NCBI GenBank assembly: GCA_009599575.1
Contig: VWND01000007.1
Location: 1,435,501-1,499,500, forward strand
DNA length: 64,000 bases
Source of the DNA: Blumeriella jaapii
Taxonomy: Eukaryota > Ascomycota > Leotiomycetes > Helotiales > Drepanopezizaceae
Direction of reading: 5' to 3'
Below, piece after piece: positions 1-11,800 of the stretch; the first letter of the stretch is position 1, and each line of letters opens with the position of its first letter. Under the pieces are notes generated by a model, which worked only from the letters and a program-made list of their open reading frames with translations, did not search any database and had not been told where the DNA came from. The position numbers and the translations under genes are program-made.

Positions 1-2469
1 CTGGAGAAGTTTTGCCGTTTCATTCTTTTTTTTTTTTTTTTTTTTCCGTTGTGTGTGGAATTGGGGAGGGTTTGTTTACTTATTTCCTCTTTGGGGAATG
101 GACGCGGGAGGGGCCTCACCGAGGTAGGAGCGGATGTTTTTCTTGTGGTTGATTTCATGTTTGATTAGGCGCGGACTGCCTGGGCTGCGGTTTTGCGGTG
201 TTGGTTTTCCACGGCAAGCACGTATGTAAATAATTGAGTAAACAGAATACAAAATGTTGATGGAGACAATAATCCGATTTGTAGTTTTTGGCTGTTTACT
301 AATGATGCGTTGTGATTGTATGCACTTCCGTAGAGAGAAGCACTGAAAGATATCCGTGTTGAAATAGCACATGTGACAAGAAAGCAAGTCCAAGGGAAGC
401 ATGGTATGAGTTCTTTTGGTGCTTCGTCACTGGAGTGGAAAGTATTGATCGGTAGAATAGGATGACATATTTTCAATGATCGAACGGGAGAACTTCTGGT
501 ATTACAGTTTGTGGATATATTCCTAAACCGCATTCAGAAGGTTGTCCTAACATCCCGTCCCTGTCCCTAATTCGGAAAACCAAATTGGTTTGATATTTTG
601 AAAACCAGATTTACTTACGGTGTCGCGTTGATATTGTTGAGGTTCAAAGGACTCAGGCCTCCTCAAAGCAAACTCTCGCCCGTTCTAATTGGAAGTGTCT
701 GTCTACCAATAATAAAGGGTAGGTATGGCCTTGTGAATATGCCTGAAAAAACCGACAAAGGCCGACAAGTGAAACTCTCTCGTGATCCAACAAAACATCC
801 TCTCTTTGCCATTGTTTTTCCAACTCTTTCCCCGACCGATCATCGTCCATTTCTTTCCCCGTCTCGCTTTGCTTCCACGACAGATTCCGCTCTGTCATGG
901 CTAGGCAAGCATCATCGTCATACGGAAACGGTAACCACGAGCCCCTCTGCCCGTTGATGAATGCTGCGGTCTGAAGCGCCGCTTTTTCGCGCGCTCGACA
1001 ATCCATCGGGCTGAAGATGGAGTGACCGTGTCAAACAAAGCCTTCCCGTTGAAATGTCGTCTTCAACGAATGTGTAATAGTGTGGCTGCTGCCCAAGCCA
1101 ACAAGCGCCTAAGTATTTGATTCCCCACCTACTGTAAAACGAACTTGATCGTGTCCGGGCTCGCCCAGCAGACACCGATGACTTTAAAATCTGGAAAGAT
1201 TTGTGCTCCTTTTCTTTTCTTCCGTTTTTGGCGCTCCGAGATATAAGCCAAGTTTGCGTTGGTCTCGTGTATGTACGATTACCGCGGGCGAGGACTGACT
1301 GGGCTGCTGTTGCTGTCGCTGTGTTTTTCTTCAATAGCAAACAAGTACCCAACCAAGTAAGTACTTCGCGCACTTATTCAAGTCCGAGCTACCTACCTAG
1401 GCCAGCATATACCGATCATTGTTTCAGGCAAGAGATCCCCTCAAACATCCAGGGCGGGCTATTTAGGAGCCGAGTGAGTGGTTAGCATGGCAGCTTCTTG
1501 CTACCTTGAGCCGGAATGGAAGTATGTCATTGAAAGACAGGCTGTGAGGGAACAATTCTCTGTTCTGTGAATACCCAAGCAGCATACTGACAGAGAAGGT
1601 GTTTGTCCCGAAGACTGTACATCCATGATTCCTTGCAACAAGCATGAAGTTAATTTAAGTCAAGTAATATATTTCTCTTGTTGATTCAGTGGTACGGTGC
1701 GTGAGACAAATCAGACGCAAACAGGCAAGTCAGACCTTGGATTCCAATAGTCTGCTCAGATCGGACCTTGCTTCCCCCTTCCTTGCTCCCCTTCCCTTCT
1801 TGGATAGGTCGATAGAGAGACAAATAGATAGGTATCTTCAGTAGGGAGGTAAACAAGCACACAAATAGCCTACATCATATGCCACAACCAGAAATGCCAC
1901 TCCTCCTCCTCCTCCAATACCGCACCGCTGGTCAACAAAGAGCATACCATGCACAGCCTCATCAAGTTCCCGAAGAAGGAAAGGAGAGAAAGAAGACAAG
2001 AAACATCAAAAATTCGAAGCCCCGACGAAGAACATACTCCGGGGGTAGTGCAGCTACCTGGCTCACCGGGAAGGGAAAAAAAGCAGAAGAAGAGAGCGAA
2101 TGAAACAAAGAAAGAAAAAAGAAAAGGCCAATAAACCAGAACCCAATCTAACCCAAACCCCTATATTACGAAAGCAAGGAGGAAAAAACAAAATTGGACC
2201 AAAACACACGTATTTGGCTCGTCTACGTGTTGAGTAAAAACACAGTACCGCCGTACCCCTGCCTGGCTCTAATTGCCTTGTCTCAACAACCAACGCTCAG
2301 GGTACTTACTGTATATGCAGCATGTACTGTATATACAGTACTGTTTCTAAGTATGTTTTGTACCCTTCCCTTCCATTCTCGGACATCGATTCAATCAACC
2401 CCTCTATCAGTCAAGCCCTCCCTACTTACCCACCCATCAACCTCACCCCAATTCGCTAGGTACAGTAGG

Positions 2470-2470
2470 A

Positions 2471-2497
<27 letters not shown>
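2470..2497. repeat. (AG)n microsatellite
   Basis: An uninterrupted AG dinucleotide run of about 28 bases in the spacer. Confidence 0.95.
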
Positions 2498-2503
<6 letters not shown>

Positions 2504-3367
2504 AGGCCCGAGAGCAAAACGAGACGAATTCCTTGTAAACGCCAATTGAACAATTGACAACCCGGTGAAACAAGTCCTAGCATATTGCACTGTATGTACT
2601 GTACAGTACAGTACTTCGTATTTGGGTGACAGAACATGAGTATGACATCTGTGCGTAAAAATCCTCGCTTTATTCGAAACATGACAATGCTGCTTGGACA
2701 ATGCCCTTGTACTGTACAGTACTGTACCTGTACATACATACCTACTCCCTAAAGACCCCCTTGTGATGGAGCATCGCATAATAATCATGAGGGTGTCACA
2801 AGTCTCCACAGCCGAGGCAGCCAAGATAGACAGACACGCTGCATTTACCGTCGCAGCCAGGGGAGGGAGGCACTTCAGACTTTCTAAAATGAGTCCTGTT
2901 CATACATGTACAGTACTGTATGTATGATGAAGTATACATGTGTGTAGTACAATGCTGTACTGTACAGTACTGTATCTGGCCCCTGGATAACGCGCTGATG
3001 ATCTCGAATGAAACATGCATAGTATGTATGTGCTGTGCATACAGTGCTGTACTGTACATATTTGTACACAACACATTCCAGATCGTTCCCAAAAACGCCT
3101 CGCAGCGTCAATATCACCCCGCCCCCCTATCGCACTTTCTCGGGACCACAGATGTCGCCTCCAAAGTGCGCGCCCGCCAGGAGACGGCGAGCGTAAGCAA
3201 GCAACCCTTCCGTGTCAAGATGCGCGATTGGCTTCGGGAGGTTGAGTACTGTTGTACCGTTGTACTGTAAGTATGTATGTAGGTATGTATGTCGTAGGTA
3301 TGTATGTAGGTATTGTAGGTAGAGTACGTTAGAAGAGCTGTACGGGTGGGTACTTTACATTTATATA

Positions 3368-3513
3368 TACAAACATACAAACATACAAACATACAAACAT
3401 ACAAACATACAAACATACAAACATACAAACATACAAACATACAAACATACAAACATACAAACATACAAACATACAAACATACAAACATACAAACATACAA
3501 ACATACAAACATA
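3368..3513. repeat. (ACAAACAT)n octamer tandem array
   Basis: About 18 head-to-tail copies of an 8-bp unit with almost no variation. It creates long spurious ORFs on both strands because 8 is not a multiple of 3 and the unit contains no stop in some frames. The lack of divergence between copies implies recent expansion. Confidence 0.95.
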
Positions 3514-3642
3514 CCTACACAGTACTTACCCTCCTCAACACAAGCACTGCGAAATAAATCGAGGCAGCACAGCATCTAGTCTATTCCAGTCTATTCTAGT
3601 CTAGTCGGGTCAGCAGCTACAGTACCTGATATTCCTGGGAAT

Positions 3643-3850
3643 ACCTACTTACCTACCAACCTACCAACCTACCTACCTACCTACCTACCTACCTACCTAC
3701 CTACCTACCTACCTACCTACCTACCTACCTACCTACCTACCTACCTACCTACCTACTGACCTACTTACCAGGTACCTACCTACCAACCTACCAACCAACC
3801 TACCAACCTACCAGGTACCTACCAACCTACCAACCTACCTACCTACCTAC
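3643..3850. repeat. (ACCT)n tetramer array, interrupted
   Basis: A pure CTAC/ACCT run at about 3668-3757 is flanked by degenerate versions (CCAACCTA, CAGGTACC). It merges on the right into GTACAGTAC palindromes. Confidence 0.95.
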
Positions 3851-4116
3851 CCATCGGTACGTACAGTACGTACAGTACAGTACATACATACATACCTACC
3901 TACATACATACCTACATACTTAGCATAGCATAGTAGGCGAATCTGCCAGGGCAAAAAATGCACACGGATTATGATTGGCTGAGGTTGTTGTGTACTGTAC
4001 TGTAAGGGTACAGTACTGTAGATAGGGCAAAGGAGAGAAGGGAAGAAAGAAGGGGATTGACCCCCCCGCGCCCCCAATGAGCCGAAGTTGAACGAGAACA
4101 GAAACACAATACGAGA

Positions 4117-4125
4117 AAAGCAAGC

Positions 4126-4166
<41 letters not shown>
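4117..4166. repeat. (AAGC)n tetramer array
   Basis: About twelve AAGC units with one variant (AAGT). It lies about 250 bp downstream of the stop of the minus-strand gene at 4423. Confidence 0.95.
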
Positions 4167-4167
<1 letters not shown>

Positions 4168-4422
4168 TGATAGCGAGGTCAGGTCAAGTGAGGTCAGGTC
4201 AGGTCGGGTCAGCGACGATTACGGATTATATAGGTAGAATGGTTCATCGTATCGGTTCATATGAATTGAATTAAAATAAAAGTCTGTCTGGTCGCTCAGC
4301 GCACATGCACGACCTTCCATCTTTTTCCCACAAGTAAAAGCCGCCGTCGGCTGAAGAAGAGACAAAGAAATGTACAAAAACCCCCTGATACATCATCCTC
4401 TATCGTCTCTCGCGTTCGTTCT

Positions 4423-6918
4423 TCAAAACTTCCCCGACATACCCTCCTCATCCTCCTCGTAATCCTCCTTCTCTTCCTTGAACCGATCCCACGCGCTGCC
4501 TCGGCCGGCGCTCGCGTCACCGTTAGCACTAGCACTAGCACTGGCACCACGCCCCGAGTACCGCGGTCCGGTGCGCAGCTCGCGCATGAACGGCTCCGTG
4601 TTCATCAGGTCCACGGCTCTCCGCTTTTCCTCCCGGCTGGGCGACCAGATATCATCACTGCTTAGCTTGCTCCGCCCCACCAACCGCCTTTCCTCCAATC
4701 GGTCCATGCCCACACGACCGAGGGTCCCGAAACTCCTGGCGATGCCGCCAAGGGTCTGTAGCAGCAGGATGTTGTCCTGCTCTAGCTTGTTAAGTCGGGC
4801 GTCCATCTCCTGCTCCTTCAGACCCAGATTCCGCTTCGCTCTCCGCTCCTCGCGACGAGAAGAGAGGACGGAGCTTCTCAGAGAATCAGTGACAGAATGA
4901 CGTTTGGAGACGGATATGATGGTGGGTGGGAGGACGTCCGAGTCCGAGTCGTAGTGTGAGAAAGTGGAGGGGGGGAGCGATATTGCGGGCGGTATATGGC
5001 TGTGTCTCCCTCGGGAACCCACACCAGGCATGGGAGACTTCAGACTGAGTCTGTTTTGGTCTTTCAAATCCCGGATGGGAGAGATCCGGAGAGGAAGGTC
5101 GGAAAGGGTAACGAACTCGGTATAGGGCGCCAGGTCCGCGACCAGCATGACAGGCGACATGGTCGGCGTCGGCACCTTGCCATGTCCCTTGGACCGCCTC
5201 TTCGAGGTGCGATGGGCGGGCGCAGTGAGCACAGCTTGGCTTTGAGTCGGGTCCTTGCTGATGTTCACCTCGTTGGCGGGAGCATCAGCGAGGAGGCGAC
5301 GACTGCCATTCCGGGAACGTAAGGAATCCATGTCCCTCTGCTTTCGGGCTTTGACTCGCTCCTGTCTGCTTTGGCGTGTAGCGATGATCGATTCTTCCAT
5401 GTCATCACGGCCGGGCTGTGCACGCCATACGGCTGCTGGTTCCTCTGTCGAGCTCGTGGTGATGGGGGCCTCCACACAAGCAGACGTACGGACAGCGGGC
5501 GCAGAAGATGGACGTTGAACAAATGCGTTTTGCGAAAGCGGAGTTGCGAGATAATGAACTGGGAATTGCTTCAGATTGACCAGACCAGGAAGGAGTGGAA
5601 GCTCCTTCGAAGTGTCGGGCAATGATGAAGACTGTGGCGATTTGGCAGGAACATTTTTGATGACTTGCGGACGACCGACTGGAAACGCATCGTACCCTCT
5701 GACGGCGACGCCGAGCTCGGGTGGTTGAGTAGAAGAGGTAACAAAGCTGCAGTTCGAAAGATTCGAATCCCTCAGAGCAGAGTTTGGCGGTTCTTGCAAA
5801 AGATTTTCTTTCGGTGCTTCGTTGGCGAGGTTCGAGGCATGACCGGGTTCCTCTTGTATGCTCTTTCTCATGTGAGAAATGCTTGAGGAGCGGGGCGGGG
5901 CGGTGATTGTCGGAGCCGTTGACACACTGCTCGCTCCCCGCGTATGTCTCGACGAAGCGGCAGTCGAGATCTGACTGATAACGGTGCCCACCGACTCTCG
6001 GCCTTCCTGGCGTGGATGAAGCCTATCGATTTCGCCAGGAGATACGGCGACGTAACTCCTGGACAATCTTAAAGGATCGTGTTTGGTTGATGACGAGGAG
6101 ACTGTTCTCTCGGAATCCGGGGTTGCACCCCCCCACGGATGGTGTGTCTCGTGTCAGGAGCGGCACCAAGATGGAAGGAGAGAAGTTTGCCGTCAATGGA
6201 CTCAATGGCAGTGGCTCAGTCTTCTGGCCTTCGTGGGAATATTGCGCGGAAGCCGATTCTTGAAGTTCCTGTACAGGCTTGAGGACGGTAACTGTGCCTC
6301 TGCTCTCTGCTACAGGTTCGGTGGCACGGCCGGTCGAGAGGAAGTCGGTGGTGTCGGAGGACGTGGGGATTCCTGCACATGATCGTGCTCCGTAGGTATC
6401 GAGATCGCGATGTGTCTCGATCCACTGCGAGTAGAGGCCGCGATGGCACTGTCAGGTAATTTCATGAAACGCTGGGGTTTCTTCTTCTTCGTTTTCTTCT
6501 TCCCCAGTAGCCTGAGCGCGCTGCTCGTCAAAGTTTCTTTCTCCTCATCGGAAGCTATACTCATGAAATTGCTCGGGGGAGGCTCCTTGGTCATGAGGAA
6601 GTCCGCGAGCGCTTTCAAGCTCTCCCGATTGCTATCCCACGGACCAGGCTCCTTAAAGCCCTGTCTTTGTACGCTGTTCGGTCCTGACAGCTTCAAGGAA
6701 TTTTCCGACAACTTGGAATTCCATCGATTCAACACCGGTGCCGCTCCCGTGCTGAGAGTCGGCTCGGGCGTCAAGTCAGATTCGCCATGCTCGGGTATGA
6801 TTGACTGCTGCTGCATGAGAGATGAGATTATGGACACCTCTTTGCTGACGAGTACGGTTTCGTCTGAAAAGGCCAACGAGGGCAGGCGAGGGGCCTCGGT
6901 GCTGATGGAAGTATGCAT
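4423..6918 (-). CDS. Ser/Pro-rich protein of unknown function with a short coiled coil
   Basis: I do not recognise a family. Two long minus-strand open stretches (6918-6313 and about 6153-4423) share one reading frame and are separated by in-frame stops at 6310 and 6154. I read them as two exons joined by an intron of about 246-255 bp (donor GTAGCA at 6313, acceptor AAG at 6068 or CAG at 6059), but the donor is weak and two adjacent genes are possible. The first ATG after an upstream in-frame TGA is at 6918; a further 5' exon cannot be excluded. The roughly 750-residue product is rich in Ser, Pro, Arg and Lys and looks largely disordered. A KKKTKKKK basic patch lies near the end of exon 1. 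A predicted helix with leucine spacing (around MDARLNKLEQDNILLLQ) and an acidic C-terminus (EEKEDYEEDEEG) stand out. Next upstream gene is SEN1, same strand, 2 kb away. Confidence 0.6.
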
Positions 6919-8898
6919 CACTTCCCAGGACAAGTGTCAGTCTTCTGCGGCTAGCCACACGACAGCGTTGCATGGCCACGAAATGGGCGACGTACCAGGA
7001 TCAGCAGTGTCCCGTTACCCAGCCTCACATGAGCTGCGCCGGGATACGTGATGAATGGTGGAATGTCGAGGCGCCACCAGGTGCAGATGTCACCACAAGA
7101 CCGACGTTGAGATAGGGAATACGCGACGCGGAAGAAGGAAAGTGGTGATGTGATGGTGGTGCTCGAAGGACATGCGATATCCAAGGATGTAGAATCAGCG
7201 CCGCAGAGAAGGAAAAGCCGCCATTGAAGCTTGGGCAGAGGGGTGAGATAGTATCGGAAGACGTCAACGCCTTGGTCCAGAAGGGTACTGTGACGACGTC
7301 CAGGCAGGTCGGCAGGCAGGTCCGTCAGGGCGATACGAGCCGGGTACAGGGAGAAGAAACGGAAGCCAGACGAGGACGACGAGGAAAACCGCTTTGCAGG
7401 GAGGAGAGAAGGGAAGCAAAGCAAAGGAAAGCAAAGGAAAGAAAAGCAAGGAAGAGAGAAGAAAAGAAAAGAGAGAAAAGAAAAAGAAGCAAGACACATA
7501 GCCCATAGGTGCTTGGTATAAGACTGAACCATCTAGGGACACTAGCCCGAAGGAAAAGAGCAGCAGCTGCAGCACGCCGGCACTGGGTCTCGGTCGCCTT
7601 TAGCTGGCTGCTCGGCGGTCCTAGTGGCAGCCACACGGCCAGGGACCGGCACGATGGCCATGTCCGTCTCGAGAGAGGGCGAGAGATGGGGGAGATGGGG
7701 GGAGATGATCGCAATACTAGAGCTGTAGTCTCTCTCGTACTGTGTGTGTGTGTGTGTATGTGTGTCTGTCTGTCGACTCGACGCGACGGGACGGCCATCC
7801 CATGGCGACGGGCCCGTGGTACATGTGTATGCGTGTACGGTACATGACGTTTAACACGATCCGATGCAGGGCTTGCGTCGCACCACAGGGAGTCGGGTCT
7901 GTAAGTACTGTGAGTACTGTATAGTACGGTGCAGTACCGAAGCACACTGGTACTGTAGGTATGTAGGAGGCGTTGGTGATGGCCGTCGAGGAGGGCACAG
8001 GTTTCCACCACCGCCGTCAGACACCAGTGACATGCATGATATGGGAGACCTCGCGGAGGGACGTTCTGACGTGCGCGATGTGACGTGAGAACGTGTAGCT
8101 CTCTCGCTCGGTATGGACACTGTCGACAGGAGGTCGGTCGGTCGGGAGGGAGAAGTCTCGAGGGTGACGAGAAATTCTCCTCCGAGGAGCGCGAGCGCGC
8201 GCAACGTGTGGCCGGCCACTGGCTCGAGGAGAGGAGAATTGGCAGACACGGAAAAGAGCAGCGGAGCGGACTGTGTGTGTGTCAGTACAGTACAGCAGCG
8301 TACACACAGGACAACTGCCAGCGTCGTGAAAGTGAAAGTGAAAGTGGTTTGGTGCGATGGCGAGAGATGAGCAGGAGAACTGCAGTTCAAGTCGCGGAGT
8401 CCGTCGTTGGTGATCGCTGCAGGGTGCGAGGGGCACGGGCGGCCCCAGTTCACGCACCGATCACAGGCGGGGGAGGGGATCCCGCCTGCCCTGCGCATCT
8501 GTGCCGCTGCACGAGATCTCCACAGTCTCTATCGCATGCCACGGCACTGTACAGCGTCTTCCATTGTTGTCGTCGTCGCCAGTCACCACGACATACTGTA
8601 CATACCTACGACATGTGGCCATGGTCACCACCACCACCACCACCACCACCACCATGCCACTCACGCCTGAAGGGCTCTGTCCGATGCTATTGAATCTAAC
8701 GAATCACTGCGCATTTGTCTACCCATCTTTCCTTCTCCACGAGATGTGATGCGCCTTAACGCGGTCCCCTAAAAATGCGAACGCCGGCAATGCTGACTAG
8801 AATATTCTTGGTCCCGATGCTTCCCTCCCGCCACCAACGCCACCTTGCCACCCAGAAATCGACCGAGAAGATCCCTTTCTAAAGCCCCCCCCCCCCCA
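6919..8898. other. spacer: upstream region of the unknown gene and downstream of SEN1
   Basis: Contains purine-rich tracts (about 7380-7500) whose reverse translation gives Phe/Leu/Ser-rich pseudo-ORFs, a GT run near 7740, TACTGTA motifs at 7900-7960 and 8280-8295, a GAAAGT triplication at about 8326-8345, a CAC triplet run at 8626-8654 and a C homopolymer of 13 at 8885-8897 next to the SEN1 stop codon. No ORF here shows a recognisable domain. Confidence 0.7.
8626..8654. repeat. (CAC)n trinucleotide run
   Basis: About nine CAC/ACC units. Translations give poly-His, poly-Thr or poly-Val pseudo-ORFs, but nothing around it looks coding. Confidence 0.9.
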
Positions 8899-11800
8899 TT
8901 AACCCCTCTTGGCCGGCTTCCGCGCGATGAACGGATCGGCTGGTCGCGCACGTCGTGGTGGTGCTACGGTTCCGGGCGGACGTGGTCGCGCTCCGGCGGG
9001 TTTGGCGTTGGCTTTGGCCGCCTGTTGGGCTTGAAGCGCTGCCTCGATTGATGAGACCTGACCGGGAGGTGGAGTTGGCTGGCCCTGTACATCTCACAGT
9101 TAGGGACCAAACTTAGACGTCGAGGGTGGACTCATTCGACCCGCGCGCGGTGCATCCCCACTTACCTTTTTGACAGGTCCAGAACGACCTTCGTCGTCCA
9201 GTTCCCGAGCTCGCTTCGCCGTAGAAGAGGCTGGCTTGCTCGCACCACCCACCATGTTCAGATCCCGAGAAGCACTCGCGACCGCTGGTCCGGCAGCTGA
9301 TTGCCCCTCGAGATGGGAATTGCCTGGTACATCATGCATGTCCGTGACATCGTCAGTGTCTTCCGCCTTCTGGTGCTGAGCAGATGGACCGGGAGAAACT
9401 GCGGGCGAGGGAGCTGCTGCGCTGGCGGGAGCTGGCTTGGCCTTCATGGCGGGCTGACCACCACGTGCTGTCGGCTTCGACAAGAGGGCGGGGACATCAC
9501 CGGTGGTATACCGGCCGCGGGCTTTGGCATCCTCGATGAGTCGGTTCCAGAACTGACCCTGCTTCAAGGATCGAGAGTCTCCGAGAACCCACAACGATGA
9601 TTTGGCTCGAGTGAGACCCACATTCATACGTCTGATGTCCCCCAGGAAACCAATGCCTCCGGTCGCCTTGGCCCGGACGCAAGAGAATATGATGATCTCG
9701 CGTTCCCGACCTTGGAAGGCGTCCGTCGTGTTGAACTCGATCTCGTCGAAGATGCCTTCGCCGTACGTGCGAGTAAAGCGTGCCTTCATTTCGGTCAGTT
9801 GAGCCTTGTAGGTGGTAATAATGCCGATTTTGCCCTTGAAGTCAACGTTTTGGTAATCAGCCTTCAGGCGCGCGTACAGCTGCATGGCAGCGTTCAATTC
9901 GGGAACGTTGATGAATGAATGACCTTGGGCATGCTTGGTCTGAACACCTGCCACATCAAAGAATCGGTAAGGTCCCAAGATGGTGCTCGCGTGCCACGGC
10001 TGTTGCCTCAAGCTTGCCATGTCGGGGCCGTCAATGAGCTTGCTGTCGTAGAACTGCTCACTGGGGAAGCTGCTAATCTCAGGGTGCATCCGGTACTGCG
10101 TGTTGAGAAGATGGACGAAATCGGGGTGGTTCTTCTGCATTCGGACGAACAAACTTTGCTCATATCCATAGCTCTGCGCAGATCTCGAGAGCACGGTAGG
10201 CGGGAGTTGTTCGGGATCGCCAACAAGGATACACTTCGAGCATCCATACTTGAGGGGAATCAAAGCGCTGAGCTCAATGCACTGAGCGGCTTCGTCGATG
10301 ATAACCGTCTCGAATTCGACGTTGAGGTGTTGGAACATGTTGTGACCACTACCACTGAGCGTCGAGCAAAGAACATGAGCACCGTCGATAATCTCTTGCT
10401 GGAATATTCGACGATTGATCTCGTTCTGGCGCGCAAATGTATTGCCGCTCTGCTTGTCCTCGTCGATCTTCGAGCCTATCATGGCTTGTTTACGCTTCAG
10501 CTGATCGAATTCCTGACGGATCTTGCGCTCCTCAATACCATCGTTCTCAGCACGAGCCTTTTCCATCTGAGGTCGGATAACGTTAAGTCTGTCTTTGACT
10601 TCTGCAGCTTCCTGGTGTAACTTGTCGCGATCGCTCTGGATCTTGTCCCTCTCGCCGCTGTTGCCATCGAGCTTTCTCTGTACCAGCTCATCAAGCATCA
10701 CATCCTTCACCGCAGTATTGATAGCGTCACTCCTGCCAATGCGTATGACGTTGATCTTTTGACGAGAACCATGTAAAGGTAAAATTCCTTCTTTTAGTCG
10801 GACCACCAACTCATCAACGGCCGCGTTGCTGGGGGCGCATATCAGAAGCTTTTTCTTGGGTCCTGTGCTTGGAGTTTTCTGGCCGGGCGCTGCGGGCTTC
10901 TGGTGAGCCTGGTCCTGGGCCTGCTGCTGTAACGTCTGAGTTAGAAGAGAGCCAACCATGGCAACAATGGTCTTCGTCTTTCCGGATCCCGGAGGTCTGC
11001 ATCATCCAAGTCAGCCGAGATACAAGACATAGCTATGTACTTTTCTCACGTACCCTTGGATCAACGTGAAACCGTCATTGTCGTTAGCAGACAAAATGGC
11101 CTTGGCCTGCCCCGCGTTGAGGTTGTACCTCGTGGAAATAGACGAAACCTTTTCATGCGAGTAATGAAGAAGGGGAGATGGCTTTGCCTCCAAGACCTCG
11201 CTGCACAGATCGTAGTACTCCAAACTGCTCAAAGCCGCATATTCGCGCTGAGTGGTCGTCATATCGGCAATTTTCAGAATGAAGAGCTTGCCGTTGGGGA
11301 CCAATAGTTGCAGCAGGGCAGGCTTGGTGTCTCTGCTAATGCGATATGTGACTTCCATCACATCCTTTTTACGGGTCGTACGTTCAACACGGGCAAGACA
11401 ATGTGGTTGGGCTTGAGCATTTATGGGATCAGGACTCTGGGAGAGGAGCACAATGTCACGTTCAGATACCTGAAGGTCCCGATTCTTAGAATTGGGCATG
11501 TTAGTGCTTACTTCCATGTACTTGTCCACTGACAAGCGGTTGAGGACCTTGATCTCAATGGGCTTGTAGTTGTTTTCGTCTCTGGCCGTAACGAGAGAGC
11601 GCCATACTTCTGAAATGAGCAATGGCGCAAAAGTCGACTTGTAGAGATCAAGATCGAGGTACTTGTTGTCGATCTTCCTACACTCAGTATTGCTTGGTGG
11701 AGTATCACCGTCGTGGAAAATGTCCCAGTTAAGGATCTCCAGGTAGAGTCTGTCCATGTTCGGCTCCACACGAGCACGGAGATCCTTAGCTGAGCGTTGA

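Larger units (their letters stand above)
1..4422. other. repeat-rich spacer with no convincing gene
   Basis: Open frames up to about 150 codons occur here, but none shows a recognisable family. Several are simply translations of microsatellites, such as the alternating FVCLYVCM and LACLLAC peptides. From about 2.3 kb onward the DNA is dominated by scattered palindromes of the TACTGTAC/GTACAGTA type, then by AG, ACAAACAT, ACCT and AAGC tracts, listed separately. The first 2 kb is ordinary-looking unique sequence in which I see nothing. The right end adjoins the 3' end of the minus-strand gene that stops at 4423. Confidence 0.7.

Noticed and set aside
3114..3579. Long ORFs on both strands encoding FVCLYVCM or NIQTYKHT repeats
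   Set aside because: They are plain translations of the ACAAACAT array with no start context, domain or flanking coding sequence.
3368..4166. Regular repeats considered as a CRISPR-like array
   Set aside because: They are gapless microsatellites without unique spacers, in a eukaryotic genome.
6951..7532. Minus-strand ORF rich in Phe, Leu and Ser near the unknown gene, resembling membrane segments
   Set aside because: It is the reverse of a purine-rich tract (AAAGGAAAGAAAAGC); composition alone gives the hydrophobicity.
7325..8693. Several overlapping ORFs of 80-230 codons on both strands
   Set aside because: No family resemblance, low-complexity content, and overlapping frames on both strands that cannot all be real.
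9919..10620. A 233-codon plus-strand ORF within SEN1
   Set aside because: Antisense shadow of the helicase core.
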